From the NCBI GenBank assembly GCA_910579935.1, contig CAJTVQ010000005.1:62001-126000 (forward strand): a DNA stretch of 64,000 nucleotides, given 5' to 3'. Made by a program: the position numbers and the translations under genes. Source of the DNA: an uncultured Lachnospiraceae bacterium. GTDB lineage: Bacteria; Bacillota; Clostridia; Lachnospirales; Lachnospiraceae. Positions 1 to 7,391 of the stretch are shown piece after piece; the first letter of the stretch is position 1; each line of letters begins with the position of its first letter. Under the pieces are notes generated by a model. It had not been told where the DNA came from and ran no database searches. It saw nothing but the letters and a program-made list of their open reading frames with translations.

Positions 1-2
1 TG

Positions 3-209
3 ACTGTGATCATCAATTACAGATATGCGGGAAAATATTACACGGTTACGATTCCTGCGGGAGCGGATGTTTCGGCACTGGCAAACGAGGAGGGATTCTG
101 CGGGTTCCGTTATCTGGACCAGGTGTTTAAGGGACATGAGATCAATCCATTCAGGGAAACGGGAATTAAGTATCTTCCGGCAGTACCGGGAACGACAGGC
201 AATAGATAA
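3..209 (+). CDS. C-terminal end of an unidentified protein (partial)
   Basis: An open frame enters from the left edge and ends at 209, so only about 69 C-terminal residues are visible. The GTG at 6 could be a start, but the frame is already open before it and no ribosome binding site can be seen, so this is more likely the tail of a longer gene. It contains aromatic-rich beta-like sequence (NYRYAGKYYTVTIPAG, then CGFRYLDQVF). I do not recognise a family. A bidirectional terminator follows immediately, consistent with the 3' end of a real gene. Confidence 0.55.
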   Translation, partial: TVIINYRYAGKYYTVTIPAGADVSALANEEGFCGFRYLDQVFKGHEINPFRETGIKYLPAVPGTTGNR

Positions 210-216
210 GAATAAA

Positions 217-245
217 AACCCCCTGCCATTTCAGGCAGGGGGTTT
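217..245. terminator. bidirectional intrinsic terminator
   Basis: A perfect GC-rich stem (AACCCCCTGCC at 217-227 with GGCAGGGGGTT at 234-244) has a six-base loop, an A-run on the left and a short T-run on the right. It lies between two convergent genes, so it can end transcription from both strands. Confidence 0.85.
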
Positions 246-247
246 GG

Positions 248-1477
248 TTATAACAGGGAATCAATACGGAGATGAGGTTCTTTTGACAGGTCGATATATT
301 TGTCACCCACACGCACCATGGGTCTGGAAAGTCTGTCAGGATTGATATATATAACATCTCCTTCCTCCCCGTTGGTAAGACGTACACGGTGGAGGATGTA
401 AGTATTGACAATGTTTTTCAGGAAGGTAAGGATATAGGCCGGCTCGTATTTCTGGAATCCCTCGTTTTCAAAAGCGGCAATTACGGTAAACGGACACTGG
501 GGGCCGCGGTAAACCCTTGTGGAAGTCATGGCGTCGTATACATCCGCAATGGCAACGATTTTGGCAAACGGGTCAATCTGCGCGCCTGTCAGTTTCAGCG
601 GATAGCCGGAACCGTCGCAGCGTTCATGATGCATAAGCGCTGCATTTTTCACATGGTCGCTGACCGGAGCCGCCATGAGAATATTGTAACCCTCACGGGG
701 ATGGGTGCGTACGACGCTCAGTTCCCATTCGGTCAGACGTGCCGGTTTTTTTATGATCTTCTCCGGAATCTTAAGTTTTCCCACATCATGCAGCATACCG
801 GCAAGGGTGGCTGTCTTAATGTCCTCGTCGCTCAGCCGGAGCCAGCGTGCCAGAATGTTGCACATCAGGCTGACATTCATACTGTGTACATACGTATTGT
901 CATCCATCTGACGCATACTGTGCAGCATGTCAAATACGTTGACATGCTTGTTTTCGCTGGATACAAGGGACAAAATGTTGGAAATCAGGGCGTCTGCGTT
1001 AAGGTTTTCCACATTCTCGATAATGTCATTCATGGAATCCATGAATGAAGCGGTTGCTTCGCGGAAATCTTTTTCAAATGTCTGGTATTCCTCTGTTTTT
1101 CTCAGCCGTTCCGTATAGGATTCTTTTTCCATGGGAGCGGGTCTGGGTTTGGGCGGTTCCGGTGTTTTGGCAGGTTCCGGCGCAGGCGCGGATTCTTCTT
1201 CCGGAACGGGTTCCGGTTCTTCGTTTTCTTCCGCGGCAGCCGGTGTTTCCTCGTCAAATTCAATGCGGACAGTGTCTTCGGTTTCGGACGATTCGTCCGT
1301 TTCATGGTCGGATTCTTCTTCCACCCGGACATTGATAACGGAATAAAATTCCAGCTTCTCAATGGATTCTTCGGTTAATGTATGGCCTTTGGGAAGGATC
1401 AGGTTCCCTTTATAATTGAAAACTTCCTCTGCTGTTACCATACCGGGCACAAGTGCAGATGTGCTGACTCTTTTCAT
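248..1477 (-). CDS. HD-GYP domain protein, probable c-di-GMP phosphodiesterase
   Basis: This 409-residue protein probably hydrolyses cyclic di-GMP or a related cyclic dinucleotide in the cytoplasm. The metal-binding HDVGK motif is near residue 229 and the GSGYP signature near residue 289, within a conserved HD-GYP block of about 170 residues that includes HPREGYNIL and IADVYDAMTS. An N-terminal segment (about 1-45) is followed by an acidic, proline-rich linker (about 47-115) that looks disordered. The start at 1477 is chosen because GGAGGAC sits just upstream. The open frame continues further 5', but that extension would run through the promoter and the metK riboswitch. No receiver domain is visible, so its input signal is unknown. 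The HD-GYP call is firm; the substrate is inferred from family. Confidence 0.9.
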   Translation of the reverse strand: MKRVSTSALVPGMVTAEEVFNYKGNLILPKGHTLTEESIEKLEFYSVINVRVEEESDHETDESSETEDTVRIEFDEETPAAAEENEEPEPVPEEESAPAPEPAKTPEPPKPRPAPMEKESYTERLRKTEEYQTFEKDFREATASFMDSMNDIIENVENLNADALISNILSLVSSENKHVNVFDMLHSMRQMDDNTYVHSMNVSLMCNILARWLRLSDEDIKTATLAGMLHDVGKLKIPEKIIKKPARLTEWELSVVRTHPREGYNILMAAPVSDHVKNAALMHHERCDGSGYPLKLTGAQIDPFAKIVAIADVYDAMTSTRVYRGPQCPFTVIAAFENEGFQKYEPAYILTFLKNIVNTYILHRVRLTNGEEGDVIYINPDRLSRPMVRVGDKYIDLSKEPHLRIDSLL

Positions 1478-1565
1478 AACGTCCTCCAAAAACGCGGATT
1501 CCCTGTTTTTCCATAAATGACGGAAACTGGAACCGGTTTTCTTAAATAAAATATGTACTATACAA

Positions 1566-1594
1566 ATTATAGAAGTTTTATGGTATATTGTCAA
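1566..1594 (-). promoter_or_regulatory. sigma-A-type promoter of the HD-GYP gene
   Basis: Reading the minus strand, TTGACA (1594-1589) and TATAAT (1571-1566) are perfect consensus boxes with a 17-bp spacer. They lie about 90 bp upstream of the HD-GYP start and diverge from the metK leader promoter. Confidence 0.85.
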
Positions 1595-1602
1595 TAAATA
1601 CG

Positions 1603-1631
1603 TTGACAAAGTATCATGTATGGTGTATGGT
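1603..1631 (+). promoter_or_regulatory. probable promoter of the metK riboswitch leader
   Basis: TTGACA at 1603-1608, a 17-bp spacer and TATGGT at 1626-1631. Transcription would start near 1638, shortly before the SAM aptamer. The -10 box is weak, which is why confidence is moderate. Confidence 0.6.
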
Positions 1632-1673
1632 AAATAACAGATATCATATGAAAATTCAATATTGTTACAGAAT

Positions 1674-1776
1674 CTCTTATTCAGAGTGGTGGAGGTACAT
1701 AGGACCGGTGAAGCCACGGCAACCCCTGTTGAGGAAGGTGCCTGCCTGAGCGAGTAAATCAATCGAACAATAAGAG
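1674..1776 (+). promoter_or_regulatory. SAM-I (S-box) riboswitch aptamer
   Basis: The closing P1 stem is CTCTTATT (1674-1681) with AATAAGAG (1769-1776). Between them lie S-box hallmarks: AGAGTGGTGGAGGTAC, then GAAGCCACGGCAACC, then AGGAAGGTGCCTGCCTGAG. It sits in the leader of metK, the SAM synthetase gene. From family knowledge, SAM binding stabilises P1 and lets the downstream terminator form, shutting off metK when SAM is plentiful. Confidence 0.93.
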
Positions 1777-1797
1777 GATTTGATTATCGATAGTCGG

Positions 1798-1825
1798 TCC
1801 GCTTATGAAAGTAAGCGGATTTTTT
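1798..1825 (+). terminator. riboswitch-controlled terminator of metK
   Basis: An 8-bp perfect stem (TCCGCTTA 1798-1805, TAAGCGGA 1812-1819) with a six-base loop is followed by six T residues. It lies 22 bp after the SAM aptamer and is the likely expression platform. Confidence 0.9.
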
Positions 1826-1943
1826 ACTTTACGGAGTGTAATGGGAAATACGTTCTGTAAAGTAAAATACCCAAAGGCCAGTGTCTTTGGGGAAATCTGT
1901 ACGTTACAAAATTTACTAAAACAATAAGTAGGAGGAAAAACAA

Positions 1944-3131
1944 ATGGAGAAATTTTTATTTACTTCAGAATCCGTAACGGAAGGACATCCGGATAAAGTC
2001 TGCGATGCCATCTCGGATGCAGTGCTGGATGCACTGATGGAAAAAGACCCGATGAGCCGTGTTGCCTGTGAGGTAGCAACCTGTACGGGATTTGTACTTG
2101 TAACAGGAGAAATTACAACGAATGCTTATGTGGATATTCCGAAGATTGCCCGTGAAACCATCAAGGAAATCGGCTATACCAAGTCCGAGTACGGTTTTGA
2201 CGGCAATACCTGTGCCGTTATGGTAGCCATTGACGAACAGTCTTCCGATATTGCCATGGGTGTGGACAAGGCACTGGAGGCAAAGGAAAATAAGATGACG
2301 GATGCAGAAATCGAGGCCATCGGCGCCGGCGACCAGGGTATGATGTTCGGTTATGCGACCAATGAGACAGAGGAATATATGCCCTATTCCATTTCTTTGG
2401 CACACAAGCTGGCTCTTCAGCTTACGAAGGTGCGTAAAGACGGCACATTGAAATATTTAAGGCCGGACGGCAAGAGCCAGGTATCCGTGGAGTATGATGC
2501 GGACGGCAAGCCGCTGCGTCTGGAAGCGGTCGTATTGTCCACGCAGCATGACGAGGATGTGACACAGGAGCAGATTCATGGGGATATTAAGAAATATGTT
2601 TTTGATCCGGTGCTTCCGAAGGAATTAATTGACAATGAAACCAGATTTTACATTAATCCTACGGGACGTTTTGTGATCGGCGGACCTCACGGGGATGCAG
2701 GTCTGACCGGACGTAAGATCATTGTGGATACTTACGGCGGATATGCACGTCACGGAGGCGGCGCTTTCTCCGGCAAGGACTGCACGAAGGTGGACCGTTC
2801 CGCAGCTTATGCGGCGCGTTATGTGGCAAAGAATATTGTGGCTGCAGGCTTGGCAGACAAGTGTGAAATCCAGTTGTCCTACGCAATCGGTGTGGCACAG
2901 CCCACTTCCATTATGGTAGATACGTTCGGCACGGGGAAACTGGATGATGAAAAACTGGTGGAAATTGTGCGCGAGAACTTTGACCTGCGTCCGGCAGGAA
3001 TCATTAAAATGCTGGATCTGCGCCGTCCGATTTATAAGCAGACAGCGGCTTACGGACATTTCGGACGCAATGATCTGGATTTGCCGTGGGAGAAGACGGA
3101 TAAGGTTGAGGTACTCAAGAGTTATTTATGA
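1944..3131 (+). CDS. metK: S-adenosylmethionine synthetase
   Basis: This 395-residue enzyme makes S-adenosylmethionine from methionine and ATP in the cytoplasm. It is full length for the family. Visible signatures are GHPDKVCDAISDAVLDA near the N terminus, the GAGDQGMMFGYA motif near residue 127, and GGAFSGKDCTKVDRSAAY in the C-terminal third. The start is fixed by AGGAGG about eight bases upstream. Expression is very likely feedback-controlled by the SAM-I riboswitch and terminator in its leader. The last codons lie inside a 25-bp repeated sequence that continues past the stop, which is unusual. The assignment is secure. Confidence 0.98.
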   Translation: MEKFLFTSESVTEGHPDKVCDAISDAVLDALMEKDPMSRVACEVATCTGFVLVTGEITTNAYVDIPKIARETIKEIGYTKSEYGFDGNTCAVMVAIDEQSSDIAMGVDKALEAKENKMTDAEIEAIGAGDQGMMFGYATNETEEYMPYSISLAHKLALQLTKVRKDGTLKYLRPDGKSQVSVEYDADGKPLRLEAVVLSTQHDEDVTQEQIHGDIKKYVFDPVLPKELIDNETRFYINPTGRFVIGGPHGDAGLTGRKIIVDTYGGYARHGGGAFSGKDCTKVDRSAAYAARYVAKNIVAAGLADKCEIQLSYAIGVAQPTSIMVDTFGTGKLDDEKLVEIVRENFDLRPAGIIKMLDLRRPIYKQTAAYGHFGRNDLDLPWEKTDKVEVLKSYL

Positions 3132-3188
3132 TGCAATAACTCTGAGTTATTTATAATACGATAATTCTGAGTCATTTGTAATAGTGCG
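3119..3188 (+). repeat. 2.8 tandem copies of a 25-bp semi-palindromic repeat at the metK 3' end
   Basis: Copies start at 3119, 3144 and 3169 (GAGTTATTTATGATGC..., GAGTTATTTATAATAC..., GAGTCATTTGTAATAG...). The first copy can fold (GAGTTATT with AATAACTC) and contains the metK stop codon. The repeats degrade progressively. No T-run follows, so a terminator is not certain. Confidence 0.7.
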
Positions 3189-3309
3189 TTTGACAGTAAC
3201 AGGTGATGGAGAAGGGCGGCAGTCGGCGGGAAGGTGTGCGGGCTGCCGTTTGTCCGTAAGCAACGGGAAAAATGTTTGGGATTATCATCTAATAAAAGAG
3301 GAATGCAGA

Positions 3310-3840
3310 ATGAAACTGGAAATACAGAAAGCCGTGCCGGCGGATGTGGAAGAACTGGAGAGGCTTTATGACGGGTTAAACGACTATCTCCAATCGCATA
3401 CGAATTATCCGGGGTGGATAAAAGGAGTATATCCTGTCCGGGAAGATGCAGAAAAGGGAATCCGGGAGGGGTGTCTGTTTGTGGCGCGGGCAGGATGCCG
3501 GATAGCAGGAACCGTTATTTTAAACCATACACCCGAAGAAGCCTATCAGAAGGCAGACTGGAAGAACGGGCTGGAGGATAAAGATATTTGTTTCGTACAT
3601 ACTCTGGCAGTGCATCCCGATCATCTGCATCAGGGAACAGGCAGACAGCTTATGGAATTTTCCCTCTCTTATGCAGGCGGGCAGAATTGTAAGGCGGTCC
3701 GGCTGGATACATATGAAAAAAATATGCCGGCAGTCCGGCTTTATGAGAGCCTTGGCTTTCAGTATATGGGCAAAGCGGATTTGGGATACGGTAAATACGG
3801 GCTGGATTGGTACAGGCTTTATCAGAAAATATTATCCTGA
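3310..3840 (+). CDS. GNAT-family N-acetyltransferase
   Basis: A 176-residue protein with the Gcn5-related acetyltransferase fold; it would transfer an acetyl group from acetyl-CoA to an unidentified small molecule or protein. Motif A is visible as HTLAVHPDHLHQGTGRQLME near residues 97-116, with the RxxGxG-type CoA loop read as HQGTGR, followed by RLDTYEKNMPAVRLYESLGF, the usual motif B. The start at 3310 is chosen because AGAGGA precedes it and homology-like sequence begins there; the frame is open further upstream but reads low-complexity. The next gene follows closely and may be co-transcribed. Confidence 0.85.
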   Translation: MKLEIQKAVPADVEELERLYDGLNDYLQSHTNYPGWIKGVYPVREDAEKGIREGCLFVARAGCRIAGTVILNHTPEEAYQKADWKNGLEDKDICFVHTLAVHPDHLHQGTGRQLMEFSLSYAGGQNCKAVRLDTYEKNMPAVRLYESLGFQYMGKADLGYGKYGLDWYRLYQKILS

Positions 3841-3875
3841 GACGGATGGGAAAACGGAAGGAGGCATGGCATACA

Positions 3876-4556
3876 ATGAAAAAAGAAGATTATACGACTA
3901 TGGAAAATTATATGCTGTCCTGCATGGAGGACAGTGCCCACGATAAGGAGCATATCTACCGTGTTTTGTACAATGCGCTGGATATTGCCCAAACGGAAGA
4001 ACGGGTAGATTATGATATTCTGATAAGCGCCTGTCTGCTGCATGATGTCGGGCGTAAAGAGCAGTTTGAAAATCCGTCCGTGTGCCATGCCATGGCAGGA
4101 GCAGAAAAAGCATATGTGTTTTTGAAAGGTCATGGATTCCCGGAAGAATATGCAGCTGCGGTACGGGACTGTATCCGTTCGCACCGTTTCAGGAAAAGCG
4201 ATCCGCCCCAAAGCATCGAGGCGAAAATCCTGTTTGATGCGGATAAGATAGACGTATCCGGTGCAATCGGGATTGCCCGTACTTTGGTATATAAAGGAAA
4301 GGTTGCAGAACCGCTGTATACGCTGCAGGAAGACGGACAGGTATCCGATGGCAGCGGAGACGGGCAGCCTTCTTTTTTTCAGGAATATAAATATAAACTG
4401 GAAGGAATTTATGCTGGTTTTTATACGGCCCGCGGTACGGAAATGGCGAAACAGCGTCAGCAGGCTGCGGCTACATTTTATGAGAATATTTTAAGGGAAG
4501 TGCGTTCGTCTTATCAAAACGGAAAGAAGAATCTGCAGGAGCATGTAGGAGAATGA
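3876..4556 (+). CDS. HD-domain metal-dependent phosphohydrolase
   Basis: A 226-residue cytoplasmic protein with an HD phosphohydrolase domain: an N-terminal His (HDKEHIYRVLYNA), the HDVGR metal motif at about residue 56, RSHRF near residue 104, and DADKID near residue 123. This arrangement matches the YedJ/YpgQ-like group of HD proteins, whose members act on nucleotides or related phosphates; the substrate here is not known. AAGGAGG 11 bases upstream supports the ATG at 3876. An overlapping ATG at 3866 in another frame does not lead to a conserved protein. It follows the GNAT gene by 35 bp and probably shares its transcript. Confidence 0.85.
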   Translation: MKKEDYTTMENYMLSCMEDSAHDKEHIYRVLYNALDIAQTEERVDYDILISACLLHDVGRKEQFENPSVCHAMAGAEKAYVFLKGHGFPEEYAAAVRDCIRSHRFRKSDPPQSIEAKILFDADKIDVSGAIGIARTLVYKGKVAEPLYTLQEDGQVSDGSGDGQPSFFQEYKYKLEGIYAGFYTARGTEMAKQRQQAAATFYENILREVRSSYQNGKKNLQEHVGE

Positions 4557-4920
4557 TTTATCCCGTTTTTCTCTGCATAAGCTCCGTTCCCTGCTTCCAC
4601 TGTGGCAAATGAAATAAAAAGTTTGAATGAATGAGACTTTTTTGTTATTTTTTCCGTCTTATGTATGCGGGACGAAGCTTGTGCAGGATGAAAATGGTAC
4701 AATAACACAGAAAGAATGGACAGAAGGAGATGAAGGGGCTGAAGGGGCTTTTGTTTATGGAATGACTGCCAAAGAGAAAAAATAGCCATGATTGGAATAA
4801 CGCTTTAGGGAGGCTGAAAATTCCGTCATTTTTACGGCAGATTATCATAACGGCAGCGGATGAATATCATATATCAGGTGTATCAATGGCTGGCAGTTGC
4901 GCATGAAATCCACCGACTGC
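4557..4920. other. intergenic stretch without a supported gene
   Basis: There is no convincing gene or RNA here. A 52-codon frame (4627-4785) lacks a ribosome binding site and any recognisable similarity. The stretch ends at the glmS promoter. Confidence 0.5.
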
Positions 4921-4950
4921 TTGCCATCCCCCCTGATAGTATGCTATAAT
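4921..4950 (+). promoter_or_regulatory. promoter of the glmS leader
   Basis: TTGCCA (4921-4926), an 18-bp spacer and a consensus TATAAT (4945-4950). Transcription would begin near 4957, at a strong hairpin (GGCAGCGTCAGG paired with CCTGACGCCTGCC, about 4957-4994), and proceed into the ribozyme. Confidence 0.8.
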
Positions 4951-5094
4951 GCCCAAAGGCAGCGTCAGGCATTGAAATTCCTGACGCCTGCCTGAACGGA
5001 CATGGGAACCTTGAAAACAGAATAACAGGTTGTATGGATTTCAGATGCACGAAGCAGCATTTATCCTGTGCCGACAGCTTCCCACTGCATTTCC

Positions 5095-5240
5095 CATCTA
5101 GCGCCATGTACCTGCCGGACGGCGGCAGGTTGACGAGGAGGAAGGTTATCGAAAATTCGGCGGGTGCCTTCCCGTAGGACTCCGATGCGTGATATGCCGG
5201 TAAATATGCGGGTGACTGCAAAACAAAGGCGGCATAACGG
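5095..5240 (+). promoter_or_regulatory. glmS self-cleaving ribozyme riboswitch
   Basis: The glmS ribozyme core is recognisable: TAGCGCC at the cleavage site, ACGGCGGCAGGTTGACGAGG, GGTTATCGA, ATTCGGCGG, TGCCTTCCCG and, at the end, GGTGACT...ACAAAGGCGGCA. By analogy with characterised members, cleavage falls between A5100 and G5101. It lies in the leader of glmS. Known mechanism: glucosamine-6-phosphate acts as the cofactor for self-cleavage, and the cut mRNA is degraded, giving product feedback on GlmS. Confidence 0.95.
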
Positions 5241-5292
5241 GGAAAGAAATAAAGTATGAAGGAAAGATGAAAAAGAAAGATGAGGAATGTTT

Positions 5293-7113
5293 ATGTGTGG
5301 AATTATTGGATATACAGGTAAAAAAGAAGCGGAAGAGATCATGCTGGATGCTTTGGAGGTACTGGAATACAGAGGATATGACAGTGCGGGAATCGCGGTA
5401 TGCGGTTCGGACGGCGGTGTGCAGATACGCAAATGCGCAGGACGTGTGAAGGATTTACGCTCTTTGTGTGAAAGGGTAAAAGTCAGCGGCGCATGTGGTA
5501 TCGGGCATACAAGATGGGCGACCCACGGCGGGGTCAGTGATGAAAATGCCCATCCCCATATGTTTGGAAACGTGACGGTGATTCACAACGGAATTATCGA
5601 AAATTATAAGAGACTGATCGGAAAGTATGATCTGCAGGAGAAACTGCAGTCACAGACGGACAGCGAAGTGGTGGCGGCAGTACTGGAACATTTTTACAAC
5701 GGGGATCCTTATGCGGCAATTCGCAAAACCGTGCTGAAGTTAAAGGGAACCTTTGCGCTCGGCATTATGTTCGGGGATATTCCGGACACCGTGTTTGCGG
5801 TGCGGAATGTAAGCCCCATCGTCATTGCCAGGGCGGAGGAAGGGAGCATGATGGCTTCCGATGTAACGGTGCTGGGGCAGTATTCCAAGGAGTATTTTGT
5901 CCTGCCGGAATTTCATGTGGCGGTGCTGAAAAAGGAGGGCATTGAGCTGTATGATATGTCGGGGGAAGCAGTGGAACCCCAGTGGCTGACGGTAAGCTGG
6001 GATGTGAACCGCAGCAGCAAGGGCGGTTATCCTTTTTATATGGAGAAAGAGATCATGGAGCAGCCGGAAGTGATTTGGGAAACCATAGAACCCCGCATCA
6101 AAAACGGTCTGCCGGATTTGGAATCGGACGGCATCCCCGACAGTTTGTTAAAGGAATGCAGCCATATCTGCGTGGTTGCCTGCGGAACGGCAATGCATGC
6201 GGGACTGGTGGGCAAGGCGCTGATGCAGTCTTTGGTAAAGATGCATATGGATGTGGAACTTGCCAGTGAATTTATGTATACGGATTCGCTGGTGGATGAG
6301 AAAACGCTGGTGATTGCCATCTCCCAGTCGGGGGAAACCATCGATACGCTGGAGGCTTTGAAGTATGCGAAGAAAAACGGGGCAAAGACTTTGGCGATCG
6401 TGAACGTAAAGGGAGCTTCCATCGCAAGGGAGAGCGAACATGTGATCTATACGAATGCGGGACCGGAAATTGCCGTTGCCAGTACAAAGGCATATACCAC
6501 ACAGCTTGCGGTGCTGTATCTTCTGACCGGAAGAATGGCATACGTGAGGGGGATTTTCGACGAGGCGAAGACGAAGGAATTTACCGCAGAACTGATGCGG
6601 GTTCCGGCGGTTATGCAGGAAGTCCTGGACAGAAGGGAAGAAATCCACTATATTGCAAGGAGTATCTTAAATGCGAAAGATGTATTTATGATCGGGCGGG
6701 GGCTGGATTATTCCATCCTGTTGGAAGGCTCTTTGAAATTGAAGGAGATTTCGTATATTCATTCAGAGGCTTATGCATCCGGTGAGTTAAAGCATGGCAC
6801 CATAGCGCTTATCACGGAGGATACGCCGGTGGTGGCAGTGATCACGCAGGATAAGGTGCAGTCCAAGGAATTTTCCAATATCAAGGAAGTTCAGTCCAGA
6901 GGGGCGGAAGTCATACTGTTTATGAAGGAAAGTTACCGGCTGGATCAGGATGCGGCATGGGACAGTGTGTTTAAGCTACCCGAAATGCGGGATGAGTTTA
7001 TGGTAATGCCTGTTTCGGCGGCGCTGCAGCTTCTGGCTTATTATGTCTCTTTGGATAAGGGACTGGATGTGGATAAACCGAGGAATCTGGCGAAGGTTGT
7101 TACGGTGGAGTGA
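5293..7113 (+). CDS. glmS: glutamine-fructose-6-phosphate aminotransferase (isomerising)
   Basis: A 606-residue enzyme making glucosamine-6-phosphate from fructose-6-phosphate and glutamine, the entry step to peptidoglycan and other amino sugars. The start at 5293 puts the nucleophile Cys at position 2 (MCGIIGYTG), as the class II glutamine amidotransferase domain needs; an ATG two codons upstream is less likely. GHTRWATHGG and YRGYDSAG are present in the N domain. Two SIS sugar isomerase domains follow, with VVACGTAMHAG, ISQSGETIDTLEAL and a C-terminal DKPRNLAKVVTVE. The length is normal. Regulation is by the upstream ribozyme. Confidence 0.98.
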   Translation: MCGIIGYTGKKEAEEIMLDALEVLEYRGYDSAGIAVCGSDGGVQIRKCAGRVKDLRSLCERVKVSGACGIGHTRWATHGGVSDENAHPHMFGNVTVIHNGIIENYKRLIGKYDLQEKLQSQTDSEVVAAVLEHFYNGDPYAAIRKTVLKLKGTFALGIMFGDIPDTVFAVRNVSPIVIARAEEGSMMASDVTVLGQYSKEYFVLPEFHVAVLKKEGIELYDMSGEAVEPQWLTVSWDVNRSSKGGYPFYMEKEIMEQPEVIWETIEPRIKNGLPDLESDGIPDSLLKECSHICVVACGTAMHAGLVGKALMQSLVKMHMDVELASEFMYTDSLVDEKTLVIAISQSGETIDTLEALKYAKKNGAKTLAIVNVKGASIARESEHVIYTNAGPEIAVASTKAYTTQLAVLYLLTGRMAYVRGIFDEAKTKEFTAELMRVPAVMQEVLDRREEIHYIARSILNAKDVFMIGRGLDYSILLEGSLKLKEISYIHSEAYASGELKHGTIALITEDTPVVAVITQDKVQSKEFSNIKEVQSRGAEVILFMKESYRLDQDAAWDSVFKLPEMRDEFMVMPVSAALQLLAYYVSLDKGLDVDKPRNLAKVVTVE

Positions 7114-7391
7114 GGATGTGGCCTGAAGGAGGACGCGGCCTGAGGGGCGGAAGAAGGCAGGCTGTGGAAGGTTAAAGGCAGAAGGTTATTAAATTAAGTT
7201 GGTAATGCAGGATAAAAAAGGACGGGAAGCGAAACAGGAGATGCGCTTCGTGTATCTGAAATTTGTATAACTGGAAAAACAGCATCAAGCCGTAAGCCCC
7301 AGAGGAATTTATGACTGCGAAGCAGGCGGAAATTTCTCTGCCGGGGAGGGGCTGGGAGGGCGGATGCGGAACTGGAATAAGAGGTGATGGT

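Noticed and set aside
1478..1762. N-terminal extension of the HD-GYP frame
   Set aside because: It would run through a perfect promoter and the SAM riboswitch of metK; a ribosome binding site supports the start at 1477.
4627..4785. 52-codon frame upstream of glmS
   Set aside because: No ribosome binding site and no recognisable sequence; probably chance.
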